Shown: positions 1-10,862 of the stretch, piece by piece
Layout of the letters: each line of letters starts with the position of its first letter
How positions within the stretch are numbered: position 1 is the first letter of the stretch
Source of the DNA: Gordionus sp. m RMFG-2023
Taxonomy: Eukaryota > Nematomorpha > Gordioida > Chordodea > Parachordodidae
Length of the DNA: 64,000 bases
Direction: 5' to 3'
Assembly (NCBI RefSeq): GCF_954871325.1
Contig: NC_088779.1
Span: forward strand, 5,024,846 to 5,088,845
Translations under genes and position numbers: made by a program
Notes under the pieces: generated by a model
Database searches by the model: none
Told to the model about the DNA's origin: nothing
Seen by the model: the letters and a program-made list of their open reading frames with translations, nothing else

Positions 1-22
1 GAGTCCAATATGATTTATCAGT

Positions 23-379
23 CAATGTGTACTTTTTTTTTCAACTTTAAATCATTATTTGGGCCTGTTTTTTTATATCTAAAAAAAAATAGATTTTTCT
101 ATATCTAAAAAAAATAAATAGATTTTTCTGGGAATAAATTCCGACATGTGTGAAAAGCTAAGTCTATAAATTCCAAAAAATTTCGCCAAGAACTTTTGAG
201 CTTTAAAAAATTTTATGTTAAATTTTTCATAGATTCTTTATATAAATTATAATTCTGAGTCAAAAGCTAACGGCAAAATTGTCTGAAAGTTATAGGGTTG
301 GAATTATTCTAAAGAATCAATTTCTTAAATTTAAAAAAAAACTCGCTCAAATAAAAAATAATATAATAATAACACATTG
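23..379. repeat. Fold-back/MITE family C, copy 1
   Basis: Begins CAATGTGT followed by a T-tract and CAACTTTAAATCATT, and ends with the loosely matching reverse complement (...AACACATTG). The interior (TATATAAATTATAA...) matches the copy at 54588-54970. No coding capacity. Target duplication not resolved. Confidence 0.6.
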
Positions 380-1223
380 GAGTTAACATATATAACATTA
401 CAAAATTCAACTAAATCAATCAAACTATGTAAATAACCCTGCAATCACAGTTGCGTTTGCCGTGTTTTTGTATACTTCACCGCTAATTCACGCTAACTGT
501 GAATACAGGGTAAGATTGTGTTAAGGATTAAAAATATATTATATTATTATTGTTTTTTAAAAAAAAACATGATTTTACATTACACGAGTAATTTTCGATT
601 CGTATACAAATAATATAATTCATCACATTATTTATAAAGAAAGAAATTTGATTTTGATCAATATAAATTTTTAAAACTTTACGTGAGCTTAGCGATTTAT
701 TATAATTATAAATATGAGCAAATGGTTGCATATAAGATCATTTTCTTACATAGAAGGGTTAAAAAAAAATATTAGTGTTATATATATCGTTTTTAAAATT
801 TGGTTCAACGGCGAAAATAGGTTAAAAATTAAGTTTTCCCTTTTTAAAAATAATAATACAAATTTAATCATTTTTGTTTTGATTATATACTTTGATCGTT
901 GCAAAATTTTAATATATATTTATAAATAAAAATGATTTGATGTGAATTTATATGAAGTTTTGTAGAATGACAAAAAAAATATTAGATATAAGGGAATCCC
1001 GAATTTTGACTAGTAAAATTATTATAATAAACAACAATATAATGTAACATTCAAAAAAAAATGAGACGCGCGATGAATTAAATAACGGGATAGGATATTA
1101 CGTGGAGCTAGGACGAATTCAAAAATTTGTCCATCACTTTAATGTTACCGATACATAAATTTGCCGATTTTGTAGCGCCTTAGATATTAGATTAAGTTAT
1201 TAGGTTGTGTAACAATGTTTCAT
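380..1223. other. AT-rich intergenic DNA downstream of BCAS3
   Basis: No gene or clear repeat seen. The short open frames here are stop-poor AT runs without recognisable protein character. Confidence 0.6.
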
Positions 1224-1229
1224 TTTATT
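1224..1229 (-). promoter_or_regulatory. Candidate polyadenylation signal AATAAA of the BCAS3 homologue
   Basis: An AATAAA hexamer overlaps the stop codon on the minus strand. If used, the 3' UTR would be very short. Confidence 0.35.
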
Positions 1230-1370
1230 TGGAAGTGACTAATTGAATAGCTGAATCGACGGGAGAGACTTCAAATATATCTATACTAGCTTCGGTTAAT
1301 GCGTCGTTTAAACATAAGTCATTGCCGGGTTCTTTGATTCTGGGTTCCATGACAGCGCAGGAAATATTTA
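1225..1370 (-). CDS. BCAS3: BCAS3 homologue, terminal exon 2
   Basis: 146 nt starting after CGTCTCCAG. It adds about 48 residues (from VNISCAVMEPRIKEPG to FEVSPVDSAIQLVTSK) and ends at TAA. The frame continues exactly from exon 1 (1 nt + 146 nt = 49 codons). Without this splice the open frame would run into AT-rich sequence of unlike composition. Confidence 0.82.
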
Positions 1371-4300
1371 CTGGAGACGAAATATATTATGTTTAAGAAA
1401 AAAATTGTTTTTAGAAAAAATCGCATTCATCAGAAGGTGGCTTTTTCCATTTTCTATATGTAACAAAAATAATATTTAAAATAGAGGGTACCTGGTTCGC
1501 TAACACTGTAAGTTGTAACGAGCTGACATTCGATGGCATCCCTCAACTCATCCATAATCTCCGTTTTGAGGTACTCCTCTTCTCGAGGACTATTCTCTAT
1601 CGCCTTTTCAACGCCACCATTTAAACGAGTGCCGCTCTCGTTTGAGAGAACCATAAGCGAGGGCCGATTCTCTACGTGGTTCTCTTCTCGGGGCTTCTTA
1701 CTTTGGTGATAGTTGAAAGGGTTTGTAATGTCGATATTTTGGCGTGTTTGGCTGTGGTTAAATTTTGGGGCAGGGCATAAGGGATACAGGGGTAGCGTTT
1801 CGTCCAGCTCGAGAGCTAAAATGGGTTCGATTGAATCCAGCCCTTCGTATACGGGGCAGTCCCTATTGTCCTGAAAACAATCGCCAAGAGGAGTAGCGCG
1901 TGTTGTTGCTTGAGTTATCACCGTAAGAGGAGATCGGGATAAGCACGAAGACGGAAGATGGGGAGGAGAGCGTGGTACAGAAGGACAAGATGATATGAGA
2001 GCTGGAGAGCGATCCTGGAGAATGGTAGTATGATGATGGGGCTGAAAGGTTTTAAAAGAAAACTGTGGACCCATCCAAAGGCGACGATGGGGTCCCGCAT
2101 AAGTTCTGATCTCAATTTCCGGTAGCCAGGAAGCATAGCCAGCATCGCGAGGAGAGGGAGAAATTGGTAAATCGTTAATGATGGTAAGAATGGACCCTGA
2201 TTCCGTATCAACATCGCCTCTCCCTACATCCCGAAGAGCTGTCAGGGATCGTGAAAATGACCAAGTGTGGACGCGTTTCAAATTAACGCTATTGAGACTA
2301 GACGAATTTAGAGATCGATTTTCAATCACGTATTCGTGCAATCGATCAACTGTACCATCCAAAACATAAAGGGAATAAGCTCCAGTGTAGGCATACGTGG
2401 GTCGAGATCGACGTGCGGAGACTGAAGAACGATAGTTATTTTCTGCTAAGTGATCAGAGCCTACAAGCTGGGTGGCCAAATAATCTTTACGATTCCTCAG
2501 ATCGAGGTTCTGAAAATTGAGTAAGAGATAAGATGGGTCGTCGAAGGAGATGACACCATGTCTGGTATCATTATGGGGGTCAGAATGTAAGGCGTGGGAA
2601 TTGAGGTGGAATGGGATGGCTCCGCTCTCGACAACTATATGGTCGCCTCGATCAGTGGCCCTCTGGGATAAAAGATGAGTGGTAGATGAAGAGGTATTGA
2701 AGGAAATAGGAGCAAAGAGCGATCGCACTAAATAACCGTAAGAAGCGGGAGAAGTGTTAGTGAAAGTCTGGCTAGCATGAGAGAGCAGGTTTGGAAGCGA
2801 TATATCACGAAGCGGGGTGGTGAAGTCACTGATTGACAAGCGCTCATTAAAGTGGGGCTTAACGCGATGTAGCGCGAGTATGCGTAAGGGAGAGCCACCT
2901 GGTATTTGGGCTCCAGGCGTGCTTAGGTACATTTTAAAAAGACGAGTGTGAAGTGATATCGTTCCGGGAGAAGATTCGATTGCGCGCTTGTTAACGATGT
3001 TACGAGCCGTGACGAGTCGTTGATAAGAAACGAGTGCCGGATCTAAACCGGCTGATCTGTAATAATCGTTCTCCAAATCTTCCCCCATTTTTGAGCCTAT
3101 GAAGTTAATATTGTTATAGCCTAAGGGCTCGTGTTCTCGGTAGCAATTCAAGGAGTAAAAATGGATGGTCCCTTTTTCAGATACGAGGCTAATCCAACGG
3201 GAATCAGCACTGAAATCGACGGAAGAAAGATAATGGCAAGGCGTGAGCCCTCGCTCTAACGTGTACATGTGAACAATCCTCGTCAAACCAGGTTTACACG
3301 ATGCGTGTCGACCCAAGTAATATACCTGAAAATGCCGTCCGATGTGACCAGCCACAAAAAGAAGACATCCTTCCGGATCAAACTTCAGGTTAATAATGTT
3401 TTCACCGTCCTTAGAGTTATCCCCATACATATTATAATCGACCGGCCTTTTAATTTCGCCTGGGAAGAGAGAATCATCTATGTGAGTAACTCCGGGAAGA
3501 GCTATAAAGTGGGCCATCACAACGGACTCTATGGATTTACGCCAAGATGGGTGAGATGCTTTAGAGCGCAAAAAATTGGGATTGCGATGATTCGCGCCGA
3601 GTAAGCTAGATCCGAAATCCGATGAGTCAAGTAAGCGAAATTTATCATCAGGCTCATAACATCTCTGGGGGTTGCTCTTACAAGAAGCAGATCGGCATTC
3701 GTAAAAACGGTACCAATCATCTAAATCTTTCGTTTCGTTTTCACGTCGATTCGTAGAAAAGTAGAAATCCATGGACTTGGACTTCTCTAATACTTCTAAA
3801 TCCACGACAGTTACGATATTTTTAAAACGCAATTCGGGCTTAAGAGGGTTAGCATGAAGTCCTCTATTCGCTGTGTTAAGTGTAGTAAACTGACTGCTTT
3901 GATAGAAGTTGTCTAAGATAGCTCGAGAATTATAAGCCAAGGAAGAAGCCCCATCTCCGAGGCTACACAGACCGCGTGAAACGGACTTGGCTGCTTTAAA
4001 AAGTGCGGAGGCGTAGTAGTTGGGTTTGTTGTTATCAGTCAATTGGCTGAAGCTGCGAGGTGATCGAGAGCGGGGAGGATCAATGTTACGAGACGCGTAA
4101 CCAGATATGCAAGCAGGGTCTCCAGTTCGTTCGGCCACCAGGGCATGGCACCGCGAGCTCAGCCAGGGCTTGAAGGAGGAGTCAGAGAATGCTAGAAATT
4201 TGCCAGCTCCCAATGTAAATGGGTTGGAATTGAAGTCGTCATCCAAGAGTGTATTGTAGTCAAATGAATTAGTAAAAGGTGGCGTTTCGCGATTGCGGAT

Positions 4301-4939
4301 CACAACAACTGGTTGTAAGGTCGCTGAATCAAATATGGCTAGACGATCGGCGAATGCAAATGCAATATAAGACTCATTCGAGTCGATATCGGAGATGGGT
4401 AAAGCAAATGTTAAGGTTCGCAAGAGGCGTCGCGTTGTCAATGATACGATTTCGCATTCACCGCCTTGAGGACGAGTGGTTGTATACAAGAGTGCCACAA
4501 GGGGTCTAGCCTCAGCAAAGACATCCTTTTTACCGCCTAGAGGGCATCGCGTATTGGCGATCCTCCTTGGTGGGTCTGAGAGAATTTTGAGGGCCATTAC
4601 AGTTCGATGATCGCGAGAGGGGAGTTCCGAGTAGCTTGGTACAGAGGGGTTATGAGCTCGATAACTGCTAGAATCCATTATAAGAATCGGCGCATGGTCT
4701 TCAGATTTTGCGGTGGCGGTTGTTAAATCGATGCTATAAATCCCAAAATCTTGGTCGACCTCAGACCGACAAACATACAGGACACCGTGGTTATTTGTGG
4801 AAGCACAGCCACGCTGTAGGTTGTAATAGATAGGCTGAGATTTTTTAGAGTAACTATTGAGTATTTTAGGCCGCGAACTGGCCTGTTCGGTTCCTCCACT
4901 CAAAGGAATGGTCCATTCGCGAAACGCATCAGAAGACAT
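1225..4939 (-). CDS. BCAS3: BCAS3 (rudhira) homologue, WD40-type protein, two exons
   Basis: Exons 4939-1492 and 1370-1225, joined across a 121-bp intron (CCAG|GTACC ... CTCCAG|TAAAT, phase 1), give about 1197 residues against about 930 in human BCAS3. Recognition rests on a near-identical block at residues ~933-960 (EIRTYAGPHRRLWMGPQF then SFKT), the AKSVSRGL..LG segment (~315-330), NPFTLGAGKFLAFSD (~235-250) and WD40-like blades around INLKFDPEGCLLFVAG (~526) and FSADSRWISLVSEKGTIHFY (~580). In mammals BCAS3 is a cytoplasmic beta-propeller protein linked to cytoskeletal polarity and, with PHAF1/C16orf70, to phosphoinositide-dependent recruitment to phagophores; that role here is inferred. 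Extra Ser/Arg-rich inserts explain the length. The start is the first ATG of the open frame. The gene is visibly richer in G+C than its flanks and almost intronless, unlike its neighbour. Confidence 0.93.
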
Positions 4940-6029
4940 TTTTATATATACTTTTCTACAGGAGATGAGATCAGATACTTGAGAAGGATGAAAGGAGTTT
5001 ATATGTATTAATTAGGAGGCATCATTTTAACTTTCTTTTCAATTCTAAAGTTTGAACTTCGCTATGAAACTGCCATAGAAGGGGTTAAACGATATCTATA
5101 ATCACCATTCAAGATTATCGCGTGGCATCTATATGAGAAGCCTATTTTTTTAGATAAGAGTTTTTATATTGCCATATCTCCCTCTCTATACATGAGCAAA
5201 ACTTTTTAGCTAAATTTCATAAGGATAAAAAAATCATTAATTTTGATTAAAATAAAGCCGCCTATTTATTTTAGAATATAACTTAAATAACATATTTTAA
5301 ATCTTTTTAAAGTTAAATTACATTAGAAACCCAATTTAACGTTTCCCAAGAAAACTTAAGTAAGTATTAAGCCAGATTCAAATTGAACGAAATAAAGACT
5401 GGCTGTAAATTTAATGCCATTTTTAGGCTTAACATATTTCGTATTCGTTTTGAGAAGCGAAATCATGGTCATTTAATTCAGTTTGAATAAAAAAGGCGCG
5501 AAAAGGTTATAATATAGAAATTTTTTAATTATATAAGATCCCGGTGTAAATCAGTTTTCTGTATTTTTTTTTGGGGGGGGGGGGCATAAGAAGAAGAGTA
5601 AATAGAAACTGTTTTTCTAAAAAATAGATTTTAAAGAAGTTGTTAAGCAATTAGACCTTAGACTCTCACGAAAATCAATAATAAAATAAAAAATATTTTT
5701 ATTTATTTGTCTTATTAAATTTTTTTGATCTATTTTAATAGTGAATCAGGTCCAGCGATTAATAAACAGGACTTTCGATTCTATTCAATTCATATAATTT
5801 TTTACGTATATTTTATTATATATTACTTTTCTAGAGGAGTTATTCTTTTTTTTAGTTCATTTTTATTTTACAATAAGCATGAAAGCGAAAAGTTCTTCAA
5901 AAAAAAGCATTTTACTTATTTGTATTATTTATTAAATTATTCAGATCTGATTTGATATTGTAAACATAAATTATTCTTATATTTAATAAAATGATAAACA
6001 GGAATAGTATTTTTTTTAAAGACCGGTCT
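4940..6029. other. Intergenic region upstream of BCAS3
   Basis: Should contain the BCAS3 promoter. A TATAAA-like element lies roughly 70 bp upstream of the ATG on the minus strand. A run of about 12 G lies near 5572-5584. No other gene seen. Confidence 0.5.
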
Positions 6030-6330
6030 TGGCTTGTTTTATTTTAGGACCGTGGAGTGGTCCGGATGTATCCGACCAGTCCAAATACCGGACCATGATC
6101 CCTAGCCTGGTCAGCCCATTTTTTAAAATTTATTTTTAGGCCTGATCCTGGCCTGATCGGAATTATTATTTTTAAACCCAAGCCAAGCCCAAATATTTTT
6201 AAAAATTTTAAACCCTAATTTAGTCAATTTTTTAAAATTTTGGGTCCAAACCTGGCCCAGCTTTATGGCGATTTTCAGTGCTCTACTGCACCAAGCCTTA
6301 AAATAATTACCACTCCAAAAAAAATCGATT
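6030..6330. repeat. hAT-type MITE family B remnant
   Basis: Diverged sequence with the family's hallmarks: short G+C-rich motifs (GGCCTGATC, CCAAGCCCAAA, CCTGGCCCAGC) separated by A/T runs. The ends are eroded, so the limits are approximate. Confidence 0.45.
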
Positions 6331-6393
6331 TTGCAGATCTCAACTAGATATGCCATAGACCTAGAGGCATGGTCCCAAATATGAATGGTATAT

Positions 6394-6684
6394 TAGAGAT
6401 CTGCAAAGTTAGGCTCGGGCCTAATTCTATTTAAAATAATCGTATTCGGGTCGGGCCTAATATTTTTAAAAATTTATCAATTTTATATTGAATTTTTTAT
6501 GTAAAATAAAAATTTTTGATTTAATTTATTTAAACTAAATGCTATATAACAATGTCTTTTATTTTAATTAATTTTAAAAATTAATTTCTATATTTAAATA
6601 AATTTGGGCCTGGCCGGGTTGGCAAAACTTTTTTAAAAAAAATTTCGGGCTGGGCTTGAAAATTAGACCCAATGCAGATCACTA
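6394..6684. mobile_element. hAT-type MITE family B, complete copy with 8-bp target duplication
   Basis: Starts TAGAGATCTGCAAAG and ends with an inverted match (GCAGATCACTA). It is flanked by a perfect 8-bp direct repeat TGGTATAT (6386-6393 and 6685-6692), the duplication size of hAT transposons. 291 bp, non-coding, with internal GGGCC/GGCCTGGCC motifs. Confidence 0.85.
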
Positions 6685-6859
6685 TGGTATATCATATTAG
6701 AGTGAATTTTAAAAATATGGACTAAGCTTATAAATAAATTGCAAATCTGAGTTGGGCTAATGAAATACGAATCTAGTGTATGATAAATTTATTAAAAACA
6801 TACATTTACTTTGAAGTCACAGCCAAAGTTATTTGCTTAATTGTATCAATGAAAAGTAA

Positions 6860-7575
6860 TATTTTACTGTCCTGAGCCTGAAAGTTAGTGCCCGAGCTTG
6901 ATCAGAGCCCAATTTTTTATGTTCCAGCCAGACTAAAAAAAGGAATTTCTTCCATACTTATGATTTTCCATTTGTATTTTCTTTGGTCACAAATTCCTGA
7001 ATTCTAAACTTTTTCAGCTAAATTTGGATCCATTCACTAAACAATTTATAAATATTATCATTTCATTTTCAGGTCTCGGGTCAGGGCTGCCTCTTATAGC
7101 TCAACCCAAGCCAAATGAAAAAGCCCAGCTTAGACATCTTATGCAGAGTTCTAGCTGCAATAATGACATTCATATTTTATCGAGGGCTTTTAATGGCAGA
7201 CTTAAATGTGTGTACACTTTTTAATGTGTTTAAATGAATGAATGAAAATTGTCAGTTTCATGTTAATATTAATGTCAACAAGATAGAAATAAAAATGTAT
7301 GCCATGCCAAGTTTAACTAGCTGAAAACTCATAATGAATTATTTAGCATTTATTTGGCACATTTTCAATTTCCATTTGAATTCATAAAATATCCCCGAAA
7401 TTGTTTAATTTTAGACCTAGGATGGGCCTGGTTTATATATAAATTTAAAAGGTCAAATTCTGACTGGGCCTAAAATCAAAAAATTTGGGCTGTGTTTGAA
7501 GAGGGGAAAACCTTATAACTTGGGTTGGGTCTTGGTCTAAAGATTTAATTTTAATGGTCTCTGATTATGCCTTGG
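6860..7575. repeat. Further family B MITE remnants
   Basis: Motifs such as CCCGAGCTTGATCAGAGCCC, CTCGGGTCAGGGCTG, GATGGGCCTGG and TGACTGGGCC recur with A/T spacers, probably from two or more decayed copies. No ends could be fixed. Confidence 0.4.
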
Positions 7576-8855
7576 AATATTTTTAATTGTCCACTTTATT
7601 TATTTTATTAAGTTACCTTATATACAATCACAAAATGGATAAGAGCAATTTAATTTTTTTTAATGAATTATAGAAATATTAATTTTAAAATAAAGGTGTG
7701 CCAAATTTATAATAAAACAATATTTAATTGTTACATCTTTAACTTAGCCTCAAATATTTTTAAATTCTAGTTGGCATTGGCAAGCAGGGTTCAATATTTA
7801 AATCACAAAATTTTAGAGACATATTTAATTATTAGGCCTTAAAATTTAATTATTAGACATTAGAGGCTCTTGTATACTTTGCCATTCATATATATATGTA
7901 ATGATAAGTCCACTATTTATTTATTTTTTAAATTTAAAGTCATTTTTCTAAGTATACTTTTAATTATTATATTTATTTAAATTGACTAATAATAATATAG
8001 CAATGTATTTAATATACATGATAGGTTTATAGAATATATATCATAAAATAATCCTTAGAAAGAATAAGTTTATAAAATATATATATCTCAAAAAAATATT
8101 GAAATGCTATATTGGAAAAAATTTTGGGGCAGATAATATAAACAATTTTAATAATGTAAACTCATGTACAATATTTATTAACATTTTTTTAAATCAATTT
8201 ATTTTAATAAAATGCTTACTCTTATTTTATTTAAATCCTTTTGTTGTCAAAACCTTCAAATTTTTTAATCTCATAAACAGATGATTTTAAAGCTTCAAAT
8301 TAGACAAATTAATGAATATAATTATTAATTCAATTATTAAAACAATTAATTATTATTTAACTTACACAGAAAATATAGGTAGTATGCATCTATAAACACA
8401 ATATTATTATCTTATCAAAATAATTTACGAGTTTATATATTTTTTTACCCTAAAATAAAGCTAAAAATAACAATTAAGTTTTAAAATATTCATAAAACTC
8501 ATCAGTAGTGGCCACTAAAAAGGGATGCACGCGTAGGGATGAGAAGGATGTGGGTAAAACTGCTATTCTCTATGTTGAGACACTTGAAGCATTTTATTGT
8601 CCATGATGATTGAAGATCTTTTTAAAATTTTTTAATATTTTAAGATTTTACTCAAATCAGATTTTTAAAACTTAAAAATCGTGCTTAGTAATTTAAAATT
8701 GAGAGATTCCTAATCCCATGGATTCTTTGCCTCAATACGAAACATAAATATTTATATTATATCTTTTTAATTTGAATCAAAACTAGTTATATAATAATAT
8801 AAATATATTATAAATGTTAGTATAATAATTATATATATTAATGAATATATATTCA
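7576..8855. other. AT-rich intergenic DNA
   Basis: Nothing identifiable: long A/T runs and short open frames without protein character. Confidence 0.5.
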
Positions 8856-9290
8856 TAGACCTGTGCGCAGACGAAATATCGGCGGCCAGCGCAATTTAAA
8901 AAAAATCTAATCGACGGCCGGCGGTGCGCCGATTTTTAGCCGCCGTCAATAAAATCGGCGTAAATCGGCGCATATATAAATTTTTATAAGATATATTTTT
9001 TTGATTGCTTATAAAAAAACAAATAAATATACACTATTCTACAGATATCTCGGCATATTTTTTAATATTCATTTAATAGAAAATTTATTATATCCAAAAT
9101 CGATTTCGTATTTTATATCTTGTATAAATTTTATTAAAATTTTTGGGTAATAATGATGATCTCCTTGAATTTAACGTCAATCCAGCGGTAGAAAAAACTC
9201 TTTAACTAGATGTGCTATTCGCTTATATGCAAAGAATTTTTTTGGCAAGCCTGGAAAGATTGGGAAGTTCACTCTTCTTTTCTCCAAAAA

Positions 9291-9899
9291 TTAGAACGTC
9301 CATATATTGTGAATGTCGTTTTGAAAGAAAACTGTGGCATTTTGTTTTAAGTCACTTGAATCATAATTTATATTTGTTGAATGTTTATTTGCCAATTTTG
9401 TCAAATAACTTGAATTTAATAATTCATCTTCATCCACATTAGCTATATTTATTACCTGATTATAATCATTCTCTATAAGTTTAAGATGTTTTATTATAAA
9501 TTCTGAAGCTGAGCAATCTTGCTCTATTAAATACTTTGACACAATTGTCAATTTTTAAAGTCTTGGATCTAAAAAAGAAGCCAATACCTAGATAATATTA
9601 AATAAAAAATAAAAAAATATACTTTTATAATATTACTTGCAGTACAAAACGGAAATTGTAACGCAAGTTTTTTTCATATTTTCCTTAAGTGAAATAATTT
9701 CAGAACTATCACTATCATTTACTATTAAATGTGTTTCAATTTCACTGCTAAAAAGTAACGCCAAGTTTAAAGTAAACCCTTTTAATACTGAAAGAAATTC
9801 GACAATTTCTTTAAATTTTGAAAGAAATGCTAGTAGTTTTTCTACCAGATCAGATTCATAATTTGATAATTTGAGAAAATGCTTCCAAATTCTTTTCAA
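9291..9899 (-). pseudogene. hAT transposase remnant, central and C-terminal part
   Basis: Two adjacent minus-strand frames (9899-9633 and 9551-9291) cover the segment before and after the ASFLDPR motif typical of hAT C-terminal regions. They are separated by a short stretch that is either an intron (GTAATA...TCTAG) or decayed sequence. The codons of NIPTRWHS lie just upstream, beyond the inserted MITE. Non-functional as it stands. Confidence 0.65.
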
Positions 9900-9944
9900 A
9901 ACATTATTAATTAAATTCTTATTTAATTCAGATATGCTTTCTAG

Positions 9945-10167
9945 TAGTGTTGTTAAACGGCTCGTTTTAAGCCGATTTTTTAAAACGGCTAACTCAATAC
10001 TTCACTTAGAAAAATATTACGCAAGCCTCAAGATTTTGCTCATAAAAGAAACGGGGGTCAAGACATATATCATCAAAATTTCAAGGCTGAGGCTATATTT
10101 TTCTGGCTAAAATATTGAGTTAGTCATTTTTAAAAATCGGCTCAAAACGAGCCGTTTAACAACACTA
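9945..10167. mobile_element. hAT-type MITE family A, copy 1, inserted in the hAT transposase
   Basis: Perfect terminal inverted repeats TAGTGTTGTTAAACGGCTCG and a perfect 8-bp target duplication CTTTCTAG (9937-9944, 10168-10175). The 223-bp interior holds sub-repeats around AAATATTACGCAAGCCT. The insertion splits a hAT transposase reading frame, which is open on both sides. Confidence 0.93.
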
Positions 10168-10769
10168 CTTTCTAGCATAATTAATAAACTATGCCAACGT
10201 GTTGGGATATTTCATTTTAGGTTTTATGCGTGGAATTATTATTATTATCATTGGAATTGCCAATTTGAAACCGGGTATCCGGGTATGGATCAATGCTGTC
10301 AAGATCTAACATGTCTGATGTTAAATCTATTGTACTTAGGCATTTTCTTTGATATTCCTCGAATTCAAATTCAACCTCTGCAGTTTTATATCTTAGAGCA
10401 GTAATAATTTCTCTAATTCTTTTGCAAAAAATTTCCAGACAATGGATTTTTTATTATCCAGAGTTAGGATACTAAAATTATTTAAGTAGATGCATCCATT
10501 TTAAAAATATGTAAAATTATGGTAATACTTTTGGAATTTTAGATTTTTGATTGATTGAATTCTATAATGACGTCAATATAATTAAGATTTTAAAATATTA
10601 GATAATAAAAATTCATCAAAATCTTAATTAACATTAAAAAATTACAAGAGTGATGTTGACCAATTATTAGAATCAAGGGGTATATTTTTGCGCCGGCATG
10701 ATTTTCTTAATGGCGGCGTTTTCGGAGTAACCAAAAAAGGTCGGCGGCCGGCCACACAGATTCTATATT

Positions 10770-10862
10770 TATTTTCTTCTTTCTTATTTTCTTTCTTTCT
10801 TATTTTCTTTCTTTCTTATTTTCTTTCTTTCTTATTTTCTTTCTTTCTTATTTTCTTTCTCA
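10770..10862. repeat. Tandem repeat, 16-bp unit TTTTCTTTCTTTCTTA
   Basis: About five to six near-perfect units directly after the proposed right end of the hAT element. Open frames across it are artefacts. Confidence 0.85.

Larger units (their letters stand above)
8856..10765 (-). mobile_element. Decayed hAT DNA transposon (interrupted by a MITE)
   Basis: The minus strand reads, in hAT order: an IREIIT-like segment followed by EFEEYQ (about 10440-10230), NIPTRWHSLLIMLES (about 10200-9930), a 9899-9637 region with LSVLKGFTLNLALLF, and ASFLDPR near 9560. PTRW..(L)LIML and the ASFLDPR motif are hallmarks of hAT transposases. Proposed ends are TAGACCTGTGCGC (left) and the inverted TAGAATCTGTGTGGC (right), bordered by unusual CGGCGGCC-rich subterminal DNA. 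Frames are broken in several places and the N-terminal BED finger is absent or unrecognisable. The family call is strong; the ends are tentative. Confidence 0.72.

Noticed and set aside
714-929. 71-residue plus-strand open frame
   Set aside because: AT-rich, no recognisable protein character or splice context.
3269-3604. Open frames on the opposite strand of BCAS3
   Set aside because: Shadows of the conserved minus-strand BCAS3 coding sequence.
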